From contig PATZ01000014.1 in the NCBI GenBank assembly GCA_002712575.1, forward strand, positions 2,183-7,952: a stretch of DNA of 5,770 nucleotides, written 5' to 3'. The stretch's first letter is position 1. Each line of letters starts with the position of its first letter. The position numbers and the translations under genes were made by a program. The stretch comes from Methanobacteriota archaeon. Its GTDB lineage: Archaea; Thermoplasmatota; Poseidoniia; Poseidoniales; Thalassarchaeaceae. Below are positions 1-5,770 of this stretch, piece by piece. The notes beneath the pieces were generated by a model. That model did no database searches. It saw only the letters and a program-made list of their open reading frames with translations, and was not told where the DNA came from.

Positions 1-1751
1 ATAATGAAAGCACGATAACGTCGTCTAATTTGTTTCAATAATTCATAACGTTGAGTTAAATCTAAACGAATTGTAGATAGTTTTTCTAGATAATTACCAG
101 CTATTTTTGGATTTTTTTCTAATTTTTCTAATACAGCAAATGCTTCGATTATATGATCATCACGCCATGTTTCCGTATTTAATGAATTCAAAGCATCTTG
201 TATTGATTGCGGATAAAATGTTCGACATATTTCAGGGCAGTTGGCAAGTAGTAAATCTCCAGTCAATCTTTGAACATCGTCATAATCATGTGTTTCTTCA
301 TTTTTCTTTAAATTTTTCAAGATTCCTAAAAAGCCATCATGTACTAGTTTTAAATTTTCTAAATTATTCACTTCTGCCTCTAGTGTGAAATGAAATTTAT
401 CAATTTTTGAATCATTTGATAATCTGCTAGGAAGGGGGAATGGAAGAGGTTGTAAAGGATGTTTCCAAACCGTAGAACTCAGAGGGGGATTGGAATTATC
501 AAGCATTAGAGTAACTTGAGTGAAGTGTAGAATGAGTTTACCAATCTTTCCATACCATAGATTTTTAATCTGTGAAGAAAGTTCTTTCAGACCAATTTTA
601 ACCATTTCTCTTGTTGTTTTATTTTCAATTTCGGTATAATTTCTAATTCCACTTTCCCATGTATCAGAAGGTAACTTAGAATTTGGAAAAATAGATGGTT
701 TATTACTCATTATTGATGCTTCAGAAGTAATACAAAGTAACAAATGACCGAGTCGGACTAATTGTTTCCACTTATCAATAGGAGGTTGTGACTCACAGAG
801 AGAATCAAGACATGCTATTCTTGTATCAGAAAATACTCCTTCTGGTGCTAGGACAGTAATGTTTTCTTTAACAAAATTACAATATTTTATTACCAAGGTA
901 AATAGTTCTCTAGAGAAATTTGTTAGTTCTTCTTGATCTATTGACAGAATAATTCTTTCTTTAAGTGATTCTGGATTGATTTTTCCATCTTTATTAGTCA
1001 TAAGTCTTGTACTTTCCTCGATAAATATCGATTTGTAGACTAAATTTCTTAGGACGTTTGTTGCACTTTTTCTACTTGAATAATGCTTAGAAATATCATC
1101 TCTGGCATCTAGCACTTGTGAAGCTATCTCTGAAGGTATTCCTGCATCAACTGCGTCTCCAATTAAGTTGATTGAGTTTGGAAGTCTCCAAAGAATATTA
1201 ATTGCAGATTCTATTAAAAGTATCCGGCTAGTGTCAGAAATTATATCTTTACTATTAAAATCTCCTAAATACCCTCTGTAGGGAGATATTAATTGATTAA
1301 AAAATGAGTCTATAGTTCCAATTGGAGCATCTTCTAATAGTGTCAGAAGTTGTTCATTGAATCCTTGATGGCGTATTCTGGGATCTGTTCTGCTTATTCC
1401 GTCATCACTTATTGGCCCTGGTTTTAATTTTGAAATACGCTTCCTTAATCTATCACGCATTTCGTCTGATGCTCTATTGGTAAATGTAAGTAAAACAACC
1501 TCACTAGGAAGAAGGCCTCGCCATTTACGAAGATCAATTGTTTCTGATGCAGGAGACATCAATAAACCACCTTCTAATTTTGATGGTCTTTCTGGCATAG
1601 GTAAAATTCTAGTTGCACGCTGATCTTCTGTGAGGTAATGTTCTATTACTCTATCAACAATTGTACTTGTTTTACCAGTTCCTGCTCCGGCATCAACCAC
1701 AATATGTGAATCGAGGTTCAAGGCTAAACGCTGAGCTGTGTTTAAGCGCAT
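1..1751 (-). CDS. AddA/RecB-like UvrD-family (SF1A) DNA helicase, N-terminal part, cut by the window edge
   Basis: This is predicted to be the ATP-dependent motor subunit of an AddAB/RecBCD-type helicase-nuclease acting on double-stranded DNA ends in the cytoplasm. My translation of the minus strand from ATG at 1751 is open for 583 codons to base 1. The protein begins MRLNTAQRLAL (Q-motif-like). It then shows Walker A AGAGTGKT at residues 21-28 (catalytic Lys27), motif Ia LLTFTNRASDEMRDRL at about 87-102 and motif Ib IGTIDSFF at about 144-151. A long helical stretch follows (about 155-487), as expected for the 1B insertion of AddA/RecB. HDYDDVQ at 488-494 matches the DFDDL-type motif that precedes motif II. 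The window ends in RRRYRAFII, just where the Walker B DE-Q-D-T box should begin, so motifs II-VI and any C-terminal nuclease are not visible. The start is well set: its ATG overlaps the upstream stop by one base, implying translational coupling. The family call is firm; whether it is AddA, RecB or an archaeal relative is open. Confidence 0.93.
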   Translation of the reverse strand, partial: MRLNTAQRLALNLDSHIVVDAGAGTGKTSTIVDRVIEHYLTEDQRATRILPMPERPSKLEGGLLMSPASETIDLRKWRGLLPSEVVLLTFTNRASDEMRDRLRKRISKLKPGPISDDGISRTDPRIRHQGFNEQLLTLLEDAPIGTIDSFFNQLISPYRGYLGDFNSKDIISDTSRILLIESAINILWRLPNSINLIGDAVDAGIPSEIASQVLDARDDISKHYSSRKSATNVLRNLVYKSIFIEESTRLMTNKDGKINPESLKERIILSIDQEELTNFSRELFTLVIKYCNFVKENITVLAPEGVFSDTRIACLDSLCESQPPIDKWKQLVRLGHLLLCITSEASIMSNKPSIFPNSKLPSDTWESGIRNYTEIENKTTREMVKIGLKELSSQIKNLWYGKIGKLILHFTQVTLMLDNSNPPLSSTVWKHPLQPLPFPLPSRLSNDSKIDKFHFTLEAEVNNLENLKLVHDGFLGILKNLKKNEETHDYDDVQRLTGDLLLANCPEICRTFYPQSIQDALNSLNTETWRDDHIIEAFAVLEKLEKNPKIAGNYLEKLSTIRLDLTQRYELLKQIRRRYRAFI

Positions 1752-1753
1752 TA
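1749..1753 (-). promoter_or_regulatory. TAATG stop/start overlap coupling the two helicase-nuclease genes
   Basis: On the minus strand the TAA of the AddB-like gene and the ATG of the helicase gene share their A at 1751. Terminating ribosomes can restart at once, which is the usual way to make two subunits of one complex in matched amounts. The sequence just before it (GGAGGATGGTTTT, about 1766-1754) also contains a GGAGG about ten bases upstream of the ATG, inside the end of the first gene, that could serve as a ribosome binding site. Confidence 0.85.
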
Positions 1754-4700
1754 AAAACCATCCTCCATCTTAACATTACATATTTGTTTCACTGTACAGT
1801 AAGTACAAACTTTCTTTGAAGGAGTAGGATGTACTTTTCCTAATGTAGCATTATTAGCAACTCCCAAAGAAACCGACAATCGGTGAGTTAGCCAAGCTCT
1901 AAATTGATCACTATTGGGATTATTATTTTCATTTGGAAATCTGTATAAATCTTCTGTTGTTCTTGAAATGATGCCAATGTCTAATTTATTGATATGAGGA
2001 AAGACATTGGATGTTTCCAGATTATGTGATGTATTATGACTAAACAGAGATATCCCAACACCTACTACAAGATCTCCGGGGTGTGCAATTTCCCATGCTC
2101 TAGCGTAAATGGCTAATTGTAATTCCTCTAAAAGTCCAATATTGTGTCTCTCTTTAGAAGACTTAGATTCAGAGGTTTTCAAATCTCTTATAATTATCAA
2201 TCTTTTTGGTTTCCAATCACTATCAGTTAATTTTAGAGGAGCTATACTATTATCTCCATCTTTATTGAACCATATTTTTCCATCTTTATCAAAGGGCACC
2301 TGGTCAACTCTATCTATCTTGCCCTTTACTTTTATTGGAGGTAGTTTTTGCATATCAGGGCTAGTAATCTCTGATGGAATGTCTATCTCTATTCCATTCT
2401 CATCATAATTATCAGTATCCCATTCAATGCCTATTGGCATTCCATCGGATATACTAAATTCAGACTCTATTATTGTTCCAATTCTTCCTTTGGGTTCTAA
2501 TGGAGTAGGATTTGCAAGCCAATCATTATACTGTTCTCTATTCATTCCCGTAAGGACTTGAAGTCTATGAATAGAAACTGCATCTGTACGATCTAACCAA
2601 GGTGCTCTCGAATCTAATGATTCTAATGCTACTTTCATAACTTCATTTTTTGAAAAATATGAGTTTCCAATACTGATATTTTCTCTTTTTTCGTTAATAC
2701 TATCAAACTCTTCACCTATTTTCATATTCAATATACGACATAAAATATCATGATGTATGAAATGAAGAAGGTTACCATGGGTTCTTGAGTCTAAATCTTC
2801 AGATTGAAGTTCTTCTTGATTGGCCTTGAGAACCCTATTTAACCATCCACTTCTTGGGCATTTTAGCCAATCATGTAATTTACTGGCTGACCAAATTGTT
2901 ACGTTTTGTCTTAATCCAGTTCCATGTCCGTGTCGCGAATCGCTGACATTAATCCCTGTAGATATTGGAGTGAAGGGCCTAGGATCTATACTAGGAGTTC
3001 TTTTTCCATCTTTAGTGATACCTCCTATTACTGGCCATGAAAAAAATTCTCTAGGTATTGTTTCTCCAGGAGGAGTTTTTCTAGATAAATCAGAATAATC
3101 GAGATAAAAAATATGATCTCGTGATTCAAAAGATAAGTATTGATTATCATCTACTATATCCGGTTGTCTTCTTTCTCGCTCACGTTGTAATTGGATATCA
3201 AGAGGGATGGATATCGAACTAGGATTAATTGGTGAGTGTTGTGCCTTAATGCCTTTTATCAATTTGTTACCATCTAACTGACGGTGATCTCTTGGACTAG
3301 TAGGACTAAATTCTAATGTTAATTGTTCTATGTTTTCGTTTGATAAAATCCATTCCCTGATTGGTGCTGTGGGAGGAGCTGCGTCATCTAAACTTGGATC
3401 AAGAATTATAGTTTCTTTTCCGGAAAATAATAGGTGCTTTAGGAAATGTCTAGCTTTTCTAATTGGCCCATCCGGTCTCAGCAAATTGAATTTGTGTCGT
3501 TCTTCTTCTCCGATAAACGGTAACTTAGGAACTCTCATGTCCCATGATGAGCTGGATAAATTTGCTAAGATGATTAAATCTGCCGTACAACCAATTGCTT
3601 GATCAGGAGTGAGTATTCTTAATCTTGAACTACTTCTTAATTGATTATCTGGTAGTGAGACAGAATTTATCAAAGTCAGATATTCTTCAACCCAATCTGT
3701 TCCTCTCTTTGGATAATTGTGCTTCAAATTTGATTGCATATTTCTTAGTTCTTGATGAGATGTTAGAAGTGTTTGAATTACAAGAGATTTTCCTATATAA
3801 TCATCCATAAATTCAGAATTTATCGGATTATTGGATGATTTAAATCGATTTAATATCCACTTATCACCATCAATACTTGATTCATCCAATGGTAAGATAA
3901 TCTTTGAATGGCATCCTGTAAGTAGTTTTTTTTCCTTCAAGACAGAAATATCTTCTTCTCTGAGTAATGGTTGAAGAGATTTAGCAAGATTCAATAGCCA
4001 CCACTGTGTTGATTCTTTCTTAATTTCATCAATTTCAGAATTTGGAGGTCTAGCAAGAGATTCTAGCCATCTTCTGAGAGCCCCTGGGCCACCTAAAATA
4101 TGATCACTCCTCGCTAAATTAGTCAATAATTGAAAATCTGGAGTTGGTAGAATTTCAGAATTAGTAGGGTGGATTAGATTTGATTCAAAAGGAGATATTG
4201 TTTCTTGTTGAGCAATAGTCCTCAAGGATTCTAAAGAAAAGCTATTTGCACCATGACCTAATGTAATTAACTGTTTAAGCCAATGACCATAGGAATCGCT
4301 GATTATTGATTTATTATTTTCCTTCATCGATAAACCAATATTTTCAATCAATCTTTTCCATCTGAAAATATTTGAATCTAGAGTAGGATCAATAATTATT
4401 ACTGTTGATGCAGGATCTTTTTCAAGGAATTGTTGTGCAAGAGAAATAGCAGAATTAAAAGAATGATCTTCCCTTTGAAGAATGTATCTTGAAACATTAG
4501 GCTGTTGTTTTTTAAACTCAATATCATGTAAGGGAATCCAGTGTGGTAACTCAGTTTTAGAATTAATTGGATATTTGTCGATTAATAAAAAACCATGATG
4601 ACCAAGCCTAAAATTACCAGGATATACCAATTGATGAATAGGACAATGATTAGATATGGACAATAATAATTCTTGATGAGATTTAAACATCCCGGGAGGA

Positions 4701-5320
4701 TGATTCAGCATTATTATTCCTTCAACATCAATTAAAGAAAATGGTTTATCTGAAGTCGATAGTCTATCAATGATTTTTTTTGTTGCCATATCCGGATGTG
4801 TTCTTCCTGTTTTTTGCTCAAGATTTTTCAATATTTTCCTGAAAGAATTCAGACCGGGTCCATCCCATGATTCAGCAATATTTTCATTAGAAAGGTATTC
4901 GTGTAATGTAGATAATGCAGATGTTTTTCCTCTACTCCATTCCATTTCTGGAATAGGATTGATTGTAGGAAATGATAGTTTTTTAGCTTCTTTCCTACAT
5001 TCTTCATGTAAAATAATGCTAAACTCTTCTTTTACGGATAATAATCTTGGAAACCTGAAATCTGCTAATAATGAAATTAATAATGAATTTATGGTATGAT
5101 GAAGTTTCCTATCAAATGCAAAACCTTCATGGCTTAATTCAGATAAAGACTGCATGCGTGATTCTTCGGAAGGATATATTATCATTATCTTATTTTTTCT
5201 TTCTTCAGGTATAGAATTTGGACTAATTGCTTGCCATTTGATGTGCTCTTTTAACCACGCAGGAAGGTGTCCCTCAGGGACTAGTTCATTGGTAATAACA
5301 CAATCCTTCCTAAACGACAT
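1751..5320 (-). CDS. AddB/RecC-like helicase-nuclease subunit with C-terminal PD-(D/E)XK nuclease and Fe-S cysteines
   Basis: This is the predicted nuclease and scaffold partner of the helicase encoded immediately downstream. From ATG at 5320 it has 1189 residues, within the usual AddB range. Residues 1-810 look like a degenerate SF1 helicase fold: IDVEGIIML at about 197-205 recalls the AddB/RecC DGF region, a motif III/IV-like strand (TVIIIDPTLDSNIF) lies at about 306-319, and a motif V/VI-like block (RLRILTPDQAIGCTADLIIL, then W-D...F-GEEERHKFNLLRPDG) at about 566-618. I see no Walker A, so ATP hydrolysis here is unlikely. The PD-(D/E)XK domain spans about 815-1189: His853 (GNLLH), Asp1003 (GKIDRVD), Asp1046-x-Lys1048 (IIRDLKTS) and Gln1068/Tyr1072 (LQLAIYARA). 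Cys821 plus Cys1172, Cys1175 and Cys1181 reproduce the AddB 4Fe-4S pattern C-xn-C-x2-C-x5-C. A TTG at 5341 would add seven residues; I prefer ATG 5320 because GGTGAT precedes it. AdnA or RecC-like naming is possible. Confidence 0.92.
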   Translation of the reverse strand: MSFRKDCVITNELVPEGHLPAWLKEHIKWQAISPNSIPEERKNKIMIIYPSEESRMQSLSELSHEGFAFDRKLHHTINSLLISLLADFRFPRLLSVKEEFSIILHEECRKEAKKLSFPTINPIPEMEWSRGKTSALSTLHEYLSNENIAESWDGPGLNSFRKILKNLEQKTGRTHPDMATKKIIDRLSTSDKPFSLIDVEGIIMLNHPPGMFKSHQELLLSISNHCPIHQLVYPGNFRLGHHGFLLIDKYPINSKTELPHWIPLHDIEFKKQQPNVSRYILQREDHSFNSAISLAQQFLEKDPASTVIIIDPTLDSNIFRWKRLIENIGLSMKENNKSIISDSYGHWLKQLITLGHGANSFSLESLRTIAQQETISPFESNLIHPTNSEILPTPDFQLLTNLARSDHILGGPGALRRWLESLARPPNSEIDEIKKESTQWWLLNLAKSLQPLLREEDISVLKEKKLLTGCHSKIILPLDESSIDGDKWILNRFKSSNNPINSEFMDDYIGKSLVIQTLLTSHQELRNMQSNLKHNYPKRGTDWVEEYLTLINSVSLPDNQLRSSSRLRILTPDQAIGCTADLIILANLSSSSWDMRVPKLPFIGEEERHKFNLLRPDGPIRKARHFLKHLLFSGKETIILDPSLDDAAPPTAPIREWILSNENIEQLTLEFSPTSPRDHRQLDGNKLIKGIKAQHSPINPSSISIPLDIQLQRERERRQPDIVDDNQYLSFESRDHIFYLDYSDLSRKTPPGETIPREFFSWPVIGGITKDGKRTPSIDPRPFTPISTGINVSDSRHGHGTGLRQNVTIWSASKLHDWLKCPRSGWLNRVLKANQEELQSEDLDSRTHGNLLHFIHHDILCRILNMKIGEEFDSINEKRENISIGNSYFSKNEVMKVALESLDSRAPWLDRTDAVSIHRLQVLTGMNREQYNDWLANPTPLEPKGRIGTIIESEFSISDGMPIGIEWDTDNYDENGIEIDIPSEITSPDMQKLPPIKVKGKIDRVDQVPFDKDGKIWFNKDGDNSIAPLKLTDSDWKPKRLIIIRDLKTSESKSSKERHNIGLLEELQLAIYARAWEIAHPGDLVVGVGISLFSHNTSHNLETSNVFPHINKLDIGIISRTTEDLYRFPNENNNPNSDQFRAWLTHRLSVSLGVANNATLGKVHPTPSKKVCTYCTVKQICNVKMEDGF

Positions 5321-5323
5321 CAC

Positions 5324-5329
5324 ATCACC
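5324..5329 (-). promoter_or_regulatory. Possible ribosome binding site GGTGAT before the AddB-like ATG
   Basis: On the minus strand GGTGAT lies three bases before ATG 5320. It matches the right half of the canonical GGAGGTGATC anti-16S sequence, and in that register the spacing is workable. The alternative TTG at 5341 has only a C-rich leader and no such match, which is why the ATG was chosen. The match is short and could be chance. Confidence 0.35.
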
Positions 5330-5350
5330 GAGCACACGCAATAAAGGAGG

Positions 5351-5364
5351 GGGTTATTGAACCC
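5351..5364 (-). other. Small intergenic hairpin GGGTT-CAAT-AACCC
   Basis: Between the right-hand gene and the AddB-like gene the minus strand reads GGGTTCAATAACCC, a perfect 5-bp stem with a 4-base loop, followed by CCCTCCTTTATT. It could help end transcription of the upstream gene or be a binding site, but the stem is short and no clear T-run follows. The other intergenic bases (5321-5350 and 5365-5394) show nothing I can name. Confidence 0.25.
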
Positions 5365-5394
5365 AACTAATGTTTTCGATTAGAAGTGGCATAA

Positions 5395-5770
5395 TTAGTT
5401 CTTTTTCGAGTAAACCAGTGAAGAAATCAAAAAGCAAAATATGGTTAAAATCATTGAAGGCCCGGGAAAGAAATTATCATCATTATTTTCTTCAACCCAA
5501 TCTACAATTAATATTACATTCATATCATCACCATCCCATGCCGAGGGATAAGAGTAATTCATTGAACCATCTAATTCATCCAATAAAATCACATGATGTA
5601 GGACATGATGATAGTACTCTAAATCATTAGATCCCTCTGGAAAATATGCTACATCTTCAACAAACAATAACCATGCTGATGTTGAAACAGATTTTCGACA
5701 ATTATCAGCACAAATAGGCATCAAAGTAGATGTAGACCAAGAAAATATAGAAGATTCAATATCTTGAGTT
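5395..5770 (-). CDS. C-terminal part of an unrecognised, probably exported and membrane-anchored protein
   Basis: The reading frame is open from the right edge of the window to TAA at 5397-5395. The last 124 residues of a gene that starts outside are therefore visible; ATG 5721 and TTG 5724 lie inside this open frame and need not be starts. I do not recognise the protein with confidence. Visible features are an ICADNC pair (C-x3-C), the stretch FVEDVAYF, a His-rich HHVLHHV, an aromatic and acidic segment with GDDMNVILIVDWVEE, then NNDDNFFPGPS followed by a single hydrophobic segment and the basic tail YSKKN. The HHVL...DDMxV...VDW layout faintly recalls the C-terminal half of Omp28-like or other extracellular thioredoxin-like proteins, which is only an impression. 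The tail suggests cell-surface attachment. It ends 74 bases before the AddB-like start, so it may be transcribed separately, and nothing ties it to DNA repair. Confidence 0.6.
   Translation of the reverse strand, partial: TQDIESSIFSWSTSTLMPICADNCRKSVSTSAWLLFVEDVAYFPEGSNDLEYYHHVLHHVILLDELDGSMNYSYPSAWDGDDMNVILIVDWVEENNDDNFFPGPSMILTIFCFLISSLVYSKKN
5398..5466 (-). other. Putative C-terminal sorting/anchor signal (PGF-CTERM-like)
   Basis: The last 23 residues of the right-hand protein begin PGPS, continue as a hydrophobic segment (MILTIFCFLISSLVY) and end SKKN, directly after the acidic linker EENNDDNFF. This three-part layout (short Pro-Gly motif, membrane helix, basic end) is the one used by PGF-CTERM and related archaeosortase substrates. 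The motif here is PGP rather than PGF, so a plain C-terminal membrane anchor is the alternative. Confidence 0.45.

Noticed and set aside
107..388. Open reading frame of 93 codons on the plus strand.
   Set aside because: It lies wholly antisense to the continuous helicase frame and its translation shows no domain logic; it is a shadow of the real gene.
4920..4945. SRGKTS in the AddB-like protein (about residues 129-134) as a Walker A motif.
   Set aside because: It lacks the GxxGxGK[ST] pattern, no hydrophobic beta strand precedes it, and it lies too far from the N-terminus for the P-loop of this family.
5340..5345. TTTATT on the minus strand about 20 bases before the AddB-like ATG, as an archaeal TATA box for a leaderless transcript.
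   Set aside because: Six A/T bases in an AT-rich genome carry little weight, there is no clear BRE next to it, and the spacing to the ATG is slightly short.
2109..5360. Several plus-strand open frames (for example 2109-2408, 2820-3098, 3330-3602, 4770-5099 and 5154-5360).
   Set aside because: All lie antisense to the AddB-like gene, which has conserved nuclease motifs along its own frame; their translations are composition-driven.
3683..5503. An identical 16-base string at 3683-3698 and 5488-5503.
   Set aside because: Both copies encode Asp-Trp-Val-Glu-Glu in unrelated genes; with no flanking similarity this is best explained as chance.
5370..5630. Plus-strand frame of 86 codons overlapping the right-hand gene.
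   Set aside because: Its translation is rich in His, Lys and Ser with no recognisable motif, while the opposite frame stays open to the window edge and ends in a coherent membrane anchor.

Overview
The window is AT-rich (roughly one third G+C by eye). All three genes I can support lie on the minus strand, so the biological reading direction is from the right edge to the left edge. In that order they are: the 3' end of an unrecognised, probably exported and membrane-anchored protein (5770 to 5395), a short intergenic region (5394 to 5321), a complete AddB/RecC-like protein with a C-terminal PD-(D/E)XK nuclease (5320 to 1751), and the first 583 codons of an AddA/RecB-like UvrD-family helicase that leaves the window at base 1. 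There is no gene-free stretch longer than about 75 bases. I found no RNA gene, CRISPR array or mobile element.

The two large genes form a tight translationally coupled pair. The stop of the first and the start of the second share one base in the string TAATG (1753 to 1749). The order is nuclease/scaffold subunit first, helicase second, which matches addB-addA operons. Together they should make a helicase-nuclease that unwinds and resects DNA from double-strand ends, feeding recombination and degrading foreign linear DNA. The AddB-like subunit keeps the nuclease catalytic set and the AddB iron-sulfur signature (one distant Cys plus C-x2-C-x5-C) but shows no Walker A motif. DNA translocation should therefore depend on the helicase gene, whose Walker A, motif Ia and motif Ib are intact.

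The organism cannot be fixed from this window. The C-terminal tail of the right-hand gene (acidic linker, FFPGPS, one hydrophobic segment, basic end) resembles the PGF-CTERM-type surface anchors of archaea. With the low G+C, this suggests an uncultured planktonic archaeon, possibly a marine Thermoplasmatota (Marine Group II or III), but an AT-rich bacterium is not excluded. If it is archaeal, the interest lies in an AddAB-like resection machine in a domain whose usual end-resection system is HerA-NurA with Mre11-Rad50.
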